A program made the translations under genes and the position numbers. Shown in pieces: positions 36,409 through 45,110 of a stretch of DNA of 64,000 nucleotides; the stretch's first letter is position 1; every line of letters starts with the position of its first letter. The notes beneath the pieces are model-generated. The model saw nothing but the letters and a program-made list of their open reading frames with translations. It was not told the DNA's origin and did no database searches. The DNA comes from CAYUAI01 sp964442745 (GTDB taxonomy: Bacteria > Pseudomonadota > Gammaproteobacteria > S012-40), in the NCBI GenBank assembly GCA_964442745.1, contig CAYUAI010000001.1, forward strand, positions 62,001 to 126,000, in the 5' to 3' direction.

Positions 36409-36615
36409 ATGACGCTGGCACAGCCCAAAAAAAACCTCGCCACACTTCAACCCACGATGGATGAACGGAAACCAATGAATGGCAATGGTGCCATTCTCGA
36501 CCAACATGGTAGTGAAGTTATCATTACAGAAAATATGATTATTGAAGCCTGCGAGAAACTCCATCGAGAATGGGGGTCCGTATTCCGACCAAGAAATGCA
36601 AACAAACTAGAATGA
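36409..36615 (+). CDS. Small PA1571-like protein of unknown function
   Basis: 68 residues, hydrophilic, no signal peptide or membrane segment. The central GAILDQHGSEVIITENMI and following EACEKLHREW resemble the small PA1571 family found in pseudomonads and relatives, whose function is not known. A good AGGAG ribosome-binding site nine bases before the ATG supports expression. It stands alone between the LysR gene and the convergent SH3b protein gene. The family link is from memory of the motif and needs a profile search. Confidence 0.6.
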   Translation: MTLAQPKKNLATLQPTMDERKPMNGNGAILDQHGSEVIITENMIIEACEKLHREWGSVFRPRNANKLE

Positions 36616-36669
36616 TGACAGCAAAGCACCCACAATCCCACTTCATGACGAGTATTGCATGTGATAAAT

Positions 36670-37479
36670 TTATTCAGCGGTTATCATACGCTCTTCGGTA
36701 GCGGCAGCAACCAACTTGTTAAATACGTAACCTTCCACCCTCACTTTGAGCCAATTATCCACACGACCAAGCGATTCGATGCTGACCCCCTGAGGAATAG
36801 TTAATAGCTTTTGACTCTTGCTCGATGCCTCAACTCTTAAATTAACCCCAAATTTTCCACTCACTGTCAGCACTTCAACAACGGGTGAGACGGGTATCCC
36901 AACCGCTTGATTGTGCTTTATCTGATCCATGGCGTGGGATAACTCAACGAACAATGCCTCAATTTCTTTATTTTTATCGGCTAATTCTCCGGTCAGTTTT
37001 TGATTCGTGCGCTCTATTTGAGAATAGGCTTGAATAGCCGTACCCAGCTTCGCTCGCTCAGCATTCAATGCTTGTTCGCTTACCACAAATTGCTGGCTTA
37101 ATTTTTGATTCGACTGTATTACATCCTGATATTGTGCCTCAATTGCTTGCAATTGCTGATGATAAGCGGCAATTTGATCATCATATTGCTGAATTTTTTT
37201 TTCATATTCGGCCATTTTTTCCGCTGGGAAGTCCAATTCTGGTTTTATTTTATGGATTGCTGTATTTTTTTCACTCATCAAGTCATCAAACTCTGACCTC
37301 GACTTAGCCAATTCAGCTAGACGAGCTTGCAGTCGTCTAATTTCCAGCTGCTTGGCAGACACGTCGCTCAATGCCACCAATTTCTCATCTTCCCGTTGAC
37401 CAGCAACAAAAGCCAATATAAGTAATCCCACCAGCAAAACAGTCATGACCCAAAAATATCCACCAGACAACTTTTCCAT
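36670..37479 (-). CDS. Membrane-anchored coiled-coil protein with SH3b domain
   Basis: 269 residues: an N-terminal membrane helix (about 8-27), a long coiled coil (about 35-190, rich in Gln/Glu/Lys heptads), and a C-terminal bacterial SH3 domain (about 200-262: GVNLRVEASSKSQKLLTIPQG, then WLKVRVEGYV). The architecture resembles TIGR04211-type or YgiM-like periplasmic SH3 proteins that contact the cell wall. The single helix puts the coiled coil and SH3b domain in the periplasm. It is flanked by its own gaps, so it is probably a single-gene unit. No enzyme activity is implied. Confidence 0.75.
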   Translation of the reverse strand: MEKLSGGYFWVMTVLLVGLLILAFVAGQREDEKLVALSDVSAKQLEIRRLQARLAELAKSRSEFDDLMSEKNTAIHKIKPELDFPAEKMAEYEKKIQQYDDQIAAYHQQLQAIEAQYQDVIQSNQKLSQQFVVSEQALNAERAKLGTAIQAYSQIERTNQKLTGELADKNKEIEALFVELSHAMDQIKHNQAVGIPVSPVVEVLTVSGKFGVNLRVEASSKSQKLLTIPQGVSIESLGRVDNWLKVRVEGYVFNKLVAAATEERMITAE

Positions 37480-37861
37480 GAAGCACTCCGTGCGTATTGA
37501 TCAACCAAAGTTCATGCTTTTGAACCTCTCAATCACCTCAAATAGACGCCCAACACGAAGCGGCTTGCAATTGCTATTCCTGTCTTAAAACCGACATTGG
37601 GCAGCCTATCATTTGATCTCGATTGATCCTTGATTCCACCAAAATTTTTCGTCAGTCAGCTATACAATAAGCATGACCTCCTTCAGAAAAACCCCTGTGA
37701 AATCCATTTTCTTCGCGATTTTCAAACACTAAACTGCCCAATGTCGGTTAAAATATTCGATAATCACTCAAAATTCATCAGGCCGCTTAAAAAAAACGGA
37801 CTCACCAAACGTAATAATAATCAAACCAAGCGGGCGAATTCATTGCATTTAAAAAAACATC
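37480..37861. other. 382-bp gene-free gap holding a MITE
   Basis: No gene is supported. The short plus-strand frame at 37630-37980 runs through the repeat and into the ABC gene and is not credible. The gap contains repeat R3 copy B (37591-37747). About 110 bp on each side shows nothing recognisable. Confidence 0.65.
37591..37747 (+). repeat. Dispersed repeat R3, copy B: MITE with perfect ends and target duplication
   Basis: ccgacattgggcag (37591-37604) and ctgcccaatgtcgg (37734-37747) are perfect 14-bp terminal inverted repeats. The element is 157 bp, non-coding, and is flanked on both sides by ttaaaa (37585-37590 and 37748-37753), consistent with a 6-bp target duplication. Its last 70 bp are closely similar to copy A at 31747-31910. 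This is the clearest transposition signature in the window. No transposase is present, so it would be mobilised in trans. Confidence 0.8.
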
Positions 37862-39628
37862 TTACGACACGGCTTGTTCACCGAACTGCCAACGGACGGC
37901 TTCCCGATAGGCGACATGATGTGTCAACAAATCGTGGTGTGTTCCTTGACTCATACTACCATCGTCATTCAGATAAATAATATAATCTGCCGCCCGTATC
38001 GAAGCATAACGATGTGCAATAATAATCGTTGTTCGCTGATTAGATAATTGATGAATAACATTGATAATTTTTTTTTCTGTTTGGCTATCTAGTGCAGAAC
38101 TCACTTCATCGAGCACCAAAATTTTTGGATCTCGCAAAAATACTTGTGCCAAGGAAAATCGCTGCATTTGCCCGGTTGACATAAACTGACCACGATCACC
38201 GATCAGCGTATCTAACCCAAGTGACCACTGTTGAATAAATTCCCAACAGTGACTCATTTCACAAGCTTGCACTAGCTCTTGTTCGGAGGCATTAGGTTTG
38301 GCAAGGAGAAGATTCTCCCGTACTGTCTCATAAATAATCACCGGACCTTGCCACACAATCGCAATATGTTTGCGAATCGACTCAATACTCACCGCCTGCA
38401 GATCTTGCCCATCAATACAAATCGTTCCTGGACTTGGATCATAAAATCGCATCAGCAAATGAGCCAAGGTTGTCTTACCAACACCACTGCGACCCACAAT
38501 CGCAACCGTTTTTCCTCCAGCGATAGTGAAATCTAAATGACGAAACAACGGCTCACATTCATCATAAGCAAACGTCACATCGCTAAAGGTAATGCTACCT
38601 TGAGTCACCTTTAAAGGTTGAAGCACACACGTATCATTGACAATGGATGAGGTCACCTTAAAAGGTTCGATAACACGATGCGCCGCCGCTAAATCAGCTT
38701 GCGCTTGAAAAGGGGCCTGAGCAATACCACGGACTGGCACGGATGAATACCCTAAATACAATAAAAAACTGACCAAAGCCCCTAATGACAAGTCACCGGC
38801 CTGGATACTTTTGACACCGGCATAAATAACGATGAGTCCCACGAAATAAATAAGGAAAGAAAAACTCGATGAAAAAGCAACATCTAACCAGCGCTCTTTC
38901 ATTGCCCATCGAAATGCCTGAGCAAAAGATTTTTCATGGCCGTCTTTGATTTGTTTGGCCGCATCAAATGCATTGATGCCTCGCAAATGTGTCAAGGTCT
39001 TTTCTTCGTAAGCGAGCAATGTCCCATTTTTTTTTAAAAACTGCGCGGCCGCTTGCTTTTTCCGCTTTCCAAAAAACTGCTGATGCCAAAGAAAAAACGG
39101 CGATAACAGAAAGGCAAGCAACGCCAACTGCCAATCGATCCAAAATAACATCAAACAATAAAGTAATGCCGTCGTCAAATGAGAAACCAAAAAAAACGGT
39201 AGCTCAATAAATAAATTTTGGGTTTTATCCACATCGTGACTCATACGCGCCAGCAAATCCCCTTTGCTGTAACGATTGGCTTGCATGATAGATAACACCA
39301 TAAAACGAGCTAGGACTTCTTGCCGAACGCGTCCGACAAAGCGCAACCCAATCCAATTACTGGCTAATGTTGACCAAAACAATAACACTTGATTAACTAA
39401 TATGATAACGATTAGCGTCATCAATGAGACAACCAGTCGAGAGTAATCGCCAGACGCTAAGATATCAAACGGTACCCCTAAATACCAAATAAGTGCCGTA
39501 TTACTTACCGCAATACCAACAATCCCTAACAAAACTAAAAAGGCATAATTTTTATCAGGGAGCAAATACGGCTTAAAGTAAGAGAAGCTGTTAATGATGT
39601 CGGAGAAAAATATCAGTCTAGTCACCAT
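37862..39628 (-). CDS. ABC exporter, fused membrane and ATPase domains
   Basis: 588 residues in the type I exporter (MsbA/MdlB-like) layout: six membrane helices (about 28-305) then an ATPase domain with Walker A GRSGVGKTT, Q-loop (IVWQGPV), signature MSTGQ, Walker B ILVLDEVSSALD and switch His in IIIAHRYASI. The signature is a variant (STGQ instead of SGGQ) and the Q-loop is followed by GP rather than the usual DP, but ATPase residues are intact. It probably works as a homodimer. The substrate (lipid, drug or peptide) cannot be read from the sequence. It is 104 bp downstream of the lipoate ligase-like gene, with repeat R4 in between. Confidence 0.88.
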   Translation of the reverse strand: MVTRLIFFSDIINSFSYFKPYLLPDKNYAFLVLLGIVGIAVSNTALIWYLGVPFDILASGDYSRLVVSLMTLIVIILVNQVLLFWSTLASNWIGLRFVGRVRQEVLARFMVLSIMQANRYSKGDLLARMSHDVDKTQNLFIELPFFLVSHLTTALLYCLMLFWIDWQLALLAFLLSPFFLWHQQFFGKRKKQAAAQFLKKNGTLLAYEEKTLTHLRGINAFDAAKQIKDGHEKSFAQAFRWAMKERWLDVAFSSSFSFLIYFVGLIVIYAGVKSIQAGDLSLGALVSFLLYLGYSSVPVRGIAQAPFQAQADLAAAHRVIEPFKVTSSIVNDTCVLQPLKVTQGSITFSDVTFAYDECEPLFRHLDFTIAGGKTVAIVGRSGVGKTTLAHLLMRFYDPSPGTICIDGQDLQAVSIESIRKHIAIVWQGPVIIYETVRENLLLAKPNASEQELVQACEMSHCWEFIQQWSLGLDTLIGDRGQFMSTGQMQRFSLAQVFLRDPKILVLDEVSSALDSQTEKKIINVIHQLSNQRTTIIIAHRYASIRAADYIIYLNDDGSMSQGTHHDLLTHHVAYREAVRWQFGEQAVS

Positions 39629-39676
39629 GTAGAAACCTGATTAAGGTTGAATCATTTTTATGTACAAGACATACTC

Positions 39677-39718
39677 AACTAAGGAATGGGCGACGTAATC
39701 ACTTCCCGGTTTTTATTG
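39677..39718 (+). repeat. Dispersed repeat R4, copy 2
   Basis: actaaggaatgggcgacg and the following 25 bp match 12529-12570 with few differences. It sits in the 104-bp gap between the lipoate ligase-like gene and the ABC exporter, so it is in the leader of the latter if that gene has its own promoter. It is too short to show clear termini here. Confidence 0.5.
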
Positions 39719-39732
39719 CCGATGGGTTTTAG

Positions 39733-40806
39733 CTATCGATCAATACGACATATCCCAGATAAAATATCTCTGATAGTTTGAGGGTTCAGAAGGCCATGAA
39801 TATCATTGACGTTAGCGGTGGACAACCGCCTAAAGCGCTGGTGTAATGCGCCCCCCGTTAGTGCCACACCGCTTAACCTCTCAAAGACATCCGAATAAAC
39901 GCGCTGACCTACGTGGTTAACCAATTGACATCCGCCTACCTTACCATCTTTTTGCAACAAAAGCATTCGCATTTCATCCCCCAGACTCGGCAAATTAATT
40001 TCTAACAAATAGGTACGAGAGGCAATTTTAACACCGTTTGGGATCAGTCGCCGCCCAGACTGAAATAGCCATTCCCGTGACCCCAGCTCATTTTCAGCTA
40101 TCGTAACTTCCTCATATTCCCGCGACGTTAATTGACTTGGCAGTATTGACAATTGACAGTACTTCTGGATATTTTTCAGAAAAATAGCCGTTAATTGCTG
40201 ATAGGTGGGCACCGGCCTGATAGATTCTTGAATCGTTGTCATATGCACACGCAATAACTCAATGAAAGTTTGGCGAAACGCCGCCGATGGCACATTGAGA
40301 CAATCCCCCATGGTTTGATAGTTAAAGTCATATAAAAAACTACCCACCATGACCGTGGCATTCTCAATGGTGGCCGCACCTGTTCCACCGAGTTTACGGC
40401 CATTCACTTGAATATCATTGGGCAACTTGAGGTAGGCATTAATACCGAATGCCTGATACGTTTCAATCACCGGACGAATAAAAAATGGATATAAATCCGC
40501 GACCCTGTTGGGTGCTTTTTTTTGAGGAAAAACAAAGTGAAAAAAAAGCTGGTGCGAATCAAGATACACGGTACCACCACCCACGTGGCGACGAATAATC
40601 GGCAAGCGATTTTTTTGGCAATAGCCAACATCAATCTCACCAAGATCCTGATGCAAACCAATACAAACATAAGCCTGACTTGGCTGGCTAATAACCAGTA
40701 TCGGATGACACTCACTGGACAATGAGGCAGCCAACCCAGGATAAATCGCCTGAGATTTAAGCGGATCGACAACCCCACATTCAATAACCCTCAAATATTC
40801 TCTCAC
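39733..40806 (-). CDS. Lipoate-protein ligase A family protein
   Basis: 357 residues with a BPL/LplA catalytic domain: RRHVGGGTVYLD is the adenylate-binding motif and NGRKLGGTGA contains the conserved active-site lysine. A C-terminal accessory region (about 225-357) is longer and more diverged than E. coli LplA. The family attaches lipoate or octanoate to E2 and GcvH proteins. Lipoate ligase, octanoyltransferase or amidotransferase (LipM/LipL-like) activity cannot be separated by eye. No lipoylated protein gene is nearby. It is divergent from selO. Confidence 0.8.
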   Translation of the reverse strand: MREYLRVIECGVVDPLKSQAIYPGLAASLSSECHPILVISQPSQAYVCIGLHQDLGEIDVGYCQKNRLPIIRRHVGGGTVYLDSHQLFFHFVFPQKKAPNRVADLYPFFIRPVIETYQAFGINAYLKLPNDIQVNGRKLGGTGAATIENATVMVGSFLYDFNYQTMGDCLNVPSAAFRQTFIELLRVHMTTIQESIRPVPTYQQLTAIFLKNIQKYCQLSILPSQLTSREYEEVTIAENELGSREWLFQSGRRLIPNGVKIASRTYLLEINLPSLGDEMRMLLLQKDGKVGGCQLVNHVGQRVYSDVFERLSGVALTGGALHQRFRRLSTANVNDIHGLLNPQTIRDILSGICRIDR

Positions 40807-40928
40807 AATACCCCATCAATCGACATGTTTTCCAATGTGAGTTGGATGAACGCCTATAAAGTACCCAATGAAGCCTGAGCCATCATTCCCCCACAACTTC
40901 CCTCTTAATGTTTAGCACATGCTCGGTA

Positions 40929-40934
40929 TAATAG
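40929..40934 (+). promoter_or_regulatory. Candidate -10 box for selO
   Basis: A consensus TATAAT lies 29 bp upstream of the selO ATG in the 156-bp divergent region shared with the lipoate ligase-like gene. The -35 region (about 40906-40911, cttaat) is poor, so only the -10 box is clear. Confidence 0.4.
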
Positions 40935-40962
40935 AAAAATGACCCTTTGATCCTGAGGCGCA

Positions 40963-42432
40963 ATGAACACATTAGAAACACTGAATTTTAATACGGCGTT
41001 CGCCCAACTTGGCGCCGCTTTTTCTGTGAGACAATCTCCCACGCCACTGAGCAATGCTAAACTTGGAGGATTCAACGCCGCCGTTGCCTCGCTCATTGAT
41101 TTATGTCCGCAAGAATCCAAGCGATTAGACTTTGTCGAATATTTTACTGGTGTTAAGCCATTGCCTGGCATCGATCCGATCGCAACCTGTTATTCAGGTC
41201 ACCAGTTCGGTCATTATGTTCCTCGGCTTGGCGATGGACGAGCTTTATTGCTCGGAGAGATTGTCAATCAGCGTGGCCAACGCTGGGAAATTCAAACCAA
41301 AGGATCCGGCCCCACCCCTTTCTCCCGACAAGGGGATGGTCGTGCCGTGTTAAGATCAAGCCTTCGAGAATATCTGTGCAGTGAAGCCATGCATGGCTTA
41401 GGCATCCCAACGACTCGGGCACTTTGCCTCATCCATAGTGATACCCCCGTCTATCGGGAAACCATCGAAACGGGCGCGTTATTAGTCCGAGTGGCGCCGA
41501 GTCATGTACGCTTTGGCTCTTTTGAATATTTTTTTTATACGGATCAGTACCATCACCTGCAAACCTTAGTAGATTACCTCATTGGTGCTCATTATCCAGA
41601 ACTCCCTGAAAATGAAAATAAATATTTGGCACTACTGGAGTCTATTGTATCAAAAACAGCCGGCTTGATCGCAAAATGGCAAGCGGTGGGGTTTTGTCAT
41701 GGCGTGATGAATACCGACAATATGTCCATGCTGGGACTCACCTTAGATTATGGCCCCTTCGGATTTATTGATCAATATGACCCCGAGTTTATTTGCAATC
41801 ATTCCGATCACACAGGCCGCTATGCATTTAATCAACAACCCACCATTGGCTTGTGGAATCTCACGGCATTAGCTCAATCGCTAACCCCATTCCTTGACAT
41901 AGAACAAGCCAAGTCAGCCCTCGCCCAGTATGAAACCCATTACATGGCCGCATATAGCCAACAAATGCATCACAAACTCGGCTTACAGGAAACGACACCA
42001 GAGACCGCCGCATTACTCAATAAGCTATTAACATTGCTCGCAAAAAATCAAGTCGATTATAGCTATTTTTTCCGTCAACTGAGTCAATATGGCACGGAAC
42101 AATTACCCCTTGCCACCGCCTTGCATGATTTATTTATTGATCGGGAGAATTTTCACCAATGGATTATCAACTACCAAGCTCAACTCCGCCACGAAAACCA
42201 AGCGGACCCATTACGTTTGCAAGCAATGAATCAAATAAACCCTAAATATGTGCTGAGAAATTATCTGGCTCAAATGGCAATCAGTGCAGCACAAAACAAC
42301 AACGATTTTACGGTGATGGAAGATATTTTAAAAGTAGTCAGTGAACCGTTCCTTGAGCATCCAACACTTGATCACTATGCGGCGTTACCACCCGCCTGGG
42401 CAACCGCGATCGAAGTGAGTTGTTCCTCGTAA
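40963..42432 (+). CDS. selO: Protein adenylyltransferase SelO (YdiU family)
   Basis: SelO is a pseudokinase-fold enzyme that transfers AMP from ATP to Ser/Thr/Tyr residues of target proteins and has been linked to redox stress control. The 489-residue protein has the family signatures YSGHQFGHYVPRLGDGRA, the nucleotide-binding KGSGPTPFSRQGDGRAVLR, and GVMNTDNMSMLGLTLDYGPF with the metal-binding Asn/Asp. It lacks the C-terminal Sec/Cys motif seen in eukaryotic SelO: the last residues are VSCSS, not the CxxU/CxxC motif. GAGG precedes the ATG. It appears to be a single-gene unit. Confidence 0.95.
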   Translation: MNTLETLNFNTAFAQLGAAFSVRQSPTPLSNAKLGGFNAAVASLIDLCPQESKRLDFVEYFTGVKPLPGIDPIATCYSGHQFGHYVPRLGDGRALLLGEIVNQRGQRWEIQTKGSGPTPFSRQGDGRAVLRSSLREYLCSEAMHGLGIPTTRALCLIHSDTPVYRETIETGALLVRVAPSHVRFGSFEYFFYTDQYHHLQTLVDYLIGAHYPELPENENKYLALLESIVSKTAGLIAKWQAVGFCHGVMNTDNMSMLGLTLDYGPFGFIDQYDPEFICNHSDHTGRYAFNQQPTIGLWNLTALAQSLTPFLDIEQAKSALAQYETHYMAAYSQQMHHKLGLQETTPETAALLNKLLTLLAKNQVDYSYFFRQLSQYGTEQLPLATALHDLFIDRENFHQWIINYQAQLRHENQADPLRLQAMNQINPKYVLRNYLAQMAISAAQNNNDFTVMEDILKVVSEPFLEHPTLDHYAALPPAWATAIEVSCSS

Positions 42433-42490
42433 TAAGGAATTAAAACAACAAAACAGCGCAACCTTTTGCTGCATTTCATATCAAATCGGG

Positions 42491-42496
42491 TATAAT
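42491..42496 (+). promoter_or_regulatory. Candidate promoter of the repeat lipoprotein gene
   Basis: A consensus -10 box TATAAT, preceded at 19 bases by TTGCTG (42466-42471). The spacing is longer than ideal. It would give a leader of about 150 bases before the lipoprotein ATG at 42656. In the leader I see no clear riboswitch or hairpin. Confidence 0.35.
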
Positions 42497-42655
42497 TGGC
42501 GATTAGATAAAAATAACCATTGCCTAAAAATATAATAACAACGAAACAATTTTGTAAGTTCAAATTCCCGACAATCAATAGCACATTATTTTATTGCAGG
42601 TACATCCATCGGGTTATTTATTCAATGTGGACGGTAAATCATAGAGGAGAGGGGT

Positions 42656-43897
42656 ATGCCAATTAAACAAACCATCAGCGCACTTGTAATGACGGCCATT
42701 ATTGCAGGTTGCAGTGAATCTCAATCAACCCTATCGAAACAAACATCAACGAATAGTAAACAACGCAACCAATCCGTCATGTTGCTCGCCGAAGAAAAAG
42801 GGGACCCCATTAATAACATCGACCCAACAGCAAGCCCTAGGGATTCCATGGCGATGGCAAGCAAAACCGCCATATCAGATGCAGCCTATGCGGCAAAAGT
42901 GTCTCAAATTCGCAACCGCTCAGCAAACAGCAGCACAGTAACCCCTGCAAACACTGGCGAAACTCAAGTGGTGCAACACATTGACTATCGTGCCGGAATA
43001 ATCCAATCTTATAGCACCTTCGAATATCAACTTAGTCAACGCACACGTCGCTTACGCTACATCACACCGGGCACCGATGGGATATGGTTCAATAGTGATG
43101 ATGAAATTGGCAGTTATGTTGAATTTAACGCATTAAAAAATGGCATTCAAACCAATTCGATTCTCTACACTGGCGCCGGCCCCGATCTCATCTGGCTGAC
43201 AGAAGATGATTTAGTGCGCTTTTACCGCACAGACGCTTCAGATTCAGCAGACGGGGCCATTGGTAGCGCGGCTTATGTGAAACCAGGTATTGATGCCGAA
43301 TGGTTCACCAGCGATGACGAACTGCGCTGGACCACCGCACAAACCACGAATGCGGATGGGGCCGAGGAATGGATTCAATACAGTGACCCAGGTGCGGACG
43401 GCGATTGGTTTACCAGTGAGGATAATCTCGTCGGCCATTTTTCCATCCAAACATTTAATACTCAAGGCCTATCAGACCAACATACCTTTTACCGAAGTCC
43501 AGGCCCTGATCTGATCCGCTTCACCGCCGATGACGCCGTCAGTTACTATCATCAATATTTTTATAATGCTGAAAACCTATTAAATGAGGTCATCCTTTTT
43601 CATGGTGGTCCCGGCCCTGATAACATCTATTTTACCGCCGACGATCGCATTGCTAACTGCTCAGCAATCAGCCAAAATGCCGATGGATCAGAAAACCAAA
43701 CTGTCAGTTTTCGACCTGGAGCCGATGCCACTTGTTTTACCGCTGACGATGAAATTCGGCTCTACCATGTGCACACCTATGACTCAACCCAAGATCTTGT
43801 CGGCAGCAAAACATTTAGCAGTCCCGGGGCCGATAACGAATGGTTTACTGACGATGATATTATCACTAATGAAAATACGTTTGCCCCAGTATCATAA
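42656..43897 (+). CDS. Putative lipoprotein with eight acidic WFTxDD repeats, unknown function
   Basis: 413 residues. The N-terminus is a lipoprotein signal peptide with lipobox IAGC (Cys19), then a Ser/Thr/Gln-rich stretch to about residue 130. From 138 onward there are eight copies of a motif of the type PGxDxxWFTxDDxI at about 138, 173, 210, 245, 282, 318, 354 and 390, spaced 35-37 residues and joined by beta-strand-like sequence. The Asp-rich motif (D-x-D/N...F-T-x-D-D) looks like a calcium-binding loop, which is an inference. No enzymatic domain is seen. A strong GGAGAGGGG site precedes the ATG. The protein is probably exported and membrane- or surface-attached. Neighbours give no clue to its job. 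Confidence 0.8.
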   Translation: MPIKQTISALVMTAIIAGCSESQSTLSKQTSTNSKQRNQSVMLLAEEKGDPINNIDPTASPRDSMAMASKTAISDAAYAAKVSQIRNRSANSSTVTPANTGETQVVQHIDYRAGIIQSYSTFEYQLSQRTRRLRYITPGTDGIWFNSDDEIGSYVEFNALKNGIQTNSILYTGAGPDLIWLTEDDLVRFYRTDASDSADGAIGSAAYVKPGIDAEWFTSDDELRWTTAQTTNADGAEEWIQYSDPGADGDWFTSEDNLVGHFSIQTFNTQGLSDQHTFYRSPGPDLIRFTADDAVSYYHQYFYNAENLLNEVILFHGGPGPDNIYFTADDRIANCSAISQNADGSENQTVSFRPGADATCFTADDEIRLYHVHTYDSTQDLVGSKTFSSPGADNEWFTDDDIITNENTFAPVS

Positions 43898-43914
43898 GTA
43901 AGGAGTGATTAAAT

Positions 43915-43991
43915 AACCTCAGTTGAACGCCGCATCGAAGCGTAAGAGGCGGATTTAAATTTGTATATTGTACGGGGTATCAACTGAGGTT
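43915..43991. repeat. 77-bp segment with 12-bp perfect inverted repeats between convergent genes
   Basis: aacctcagttga (43915-43926) and tcaactgaggtt (43980-43991) are exact inverted copies. The 53-bp interior holds a shorter ccgc...gcgg stem. It lies between the convergent lipoprotein and PilZ genes, so a bidirectional terminator is possible, but no T-tract follows either arm. Confidence 0.45.
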
Positions 43992-44050
43992 TCAGGCGAA
44001 TAAATTAAGGCATCGGCTCGCAATAACTCGCCCATGTCTTATTCTCGCAT

Positions 44051-44476
44051 TTAATCTTCTAAGGTGACAATCTGCGGAAAATCTTTTGCATATTTTTGAA
44101 TCCATTCCGCGGCGGCCTGCCCACCGCTCAACGCTCTCCCCTCCTCGATCAAAACCTCTCTTTTGTAATGCTCAATGTGACAAACCTGCTCAATCATACG
44201 TGCTCGATAGGCATCATTTTTATCCAAGAGTTCAACACCTAGTTCAAAAAATTGGCTTAATTTTTTACACCACACCACTCGACAGTGTGCTTCAAATGCA
44301 GGGGTACCAAAAGGAATTTTAATCAATAAAGGGGTACCTTCCTCAATATAGGAATTCGAATGAAATGATAAACCCCCTAAACTAATATTACTCAATTTAT
44401 CGGTTTGACATTTCAATGAATCTTGAAACTCTACATCAATTGGGATATCTGAAGGATGCCGAATATATCTGCGCAT
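44051..44476 (-). CDS. PilZ domain protein
   Basis: 141 residues. The PilZ domain occupies about 1-90, with the arginine motif in RRYIRHP and the D/N-x-S-x-G-G motif in NISLGGL. Both c-di-GMP binding elements are present. About 50 helical residues follow (HYKREVLIEEGRALSGGQAA...), which could be an output or dimerisation helix. The protein has no signal peptide or membrane helix. It is convergent with the repeat lipoprotein gene and next to a long gene-free region. A palindrome at 44514-44535 lies upstream. Confidence 0.85.
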   Translation of the reverse strand: MRRYIRHPSDIPIDVEFQDSLKCQTDKLSNISLGGLSFHSNSYIEEGTPLLIKIPFGTPAFEAHCRVVWCKKLSQFFELGVELLDKNDAYRARMIEQVCHIEHYKREVLIEEGRALSGGQAAAEWIQKYAKDFPQIVTLED

Positions 44477-44513
44477 TATACCGCCCTCCTTGTTAATGAT
44501 CGTTAGCTATAAC

Positions 44514-44535
44514 CATACTCAATGCTTTGAGTATG
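44514..44535. promoter_or_regulatory. Perfect 9-bp palindrome upstream of the PilZ gene
   Basis: catactcaa-tgct-ttgagtatg, 38 bp upstream of the PilZ start. It shares the ATACTCA/TGAGTAT core with the palindrome at 27686-27706 upstream of the EcfT-like gene. It is placed as an operator would be. No T-tract follows on the minus strand. Confidence 0.4.
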
Positions 44536-44931
44536 CTGGGAATAGAAAATAAATGGCTTTAGCCTTTGCCTGTTTATCACTATGTACCATAATCAATAAA
44601 GGTACTGCATCACCAACCCACCACACAGCCTAAACAAAATGCGGCCGCTCAACCCGAATCTGGCAAAGCGATGTAACGATTGAGTCAATTACACCAACGA
44701 CAAGCAGACAACATAAATAAGTGATTTAATTCTCACGTCTAAACTAGTCCCCTATTTATAATTTTATACCATATACTAATAAAAACCTAACATCCTCACT
44801 GCGAGCTCCTAATGCAAAGTTTTCATTCAGCATAAAAAGTATTGATGCATGTGGCATAAACTATCACTTTTGCATCTGACCGGATGTGAAGTGTGAAACC
44901 CAAAAACCAATACTGTAAATTATATCAGTGA

Positions 44932-45110
44932 TTAATTTCAGAGAAAAATAGACAGGTAACATGGACTAAGCGTAGCGAATCCACGAGAAACAAGCCGCGA
45001 AAAAAAATGAGTGCACCCTTGGCCTTGTCATCATTCAATGCCACACTGGCACATCACATCAAGTAACTCATTGCTCATTGCTGATGTGGATTCGCTACAC
45101 GGAGAAAAAA
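44932..45110 (+). repeat. Dispersed repeat R2, copy 2
   Basis: Clearly related to 12605-12790 over its whole length. The best-conserved part (cccttggccttgtcatc and the 25 bases after it) is almost identical. The left terminal repeat is present (atggactaagcgtagcgaa), whereas the right one is shortened (gatgtggattcgctac), so this copy is partly decayed. Non-coding. Confidence 0.7.
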
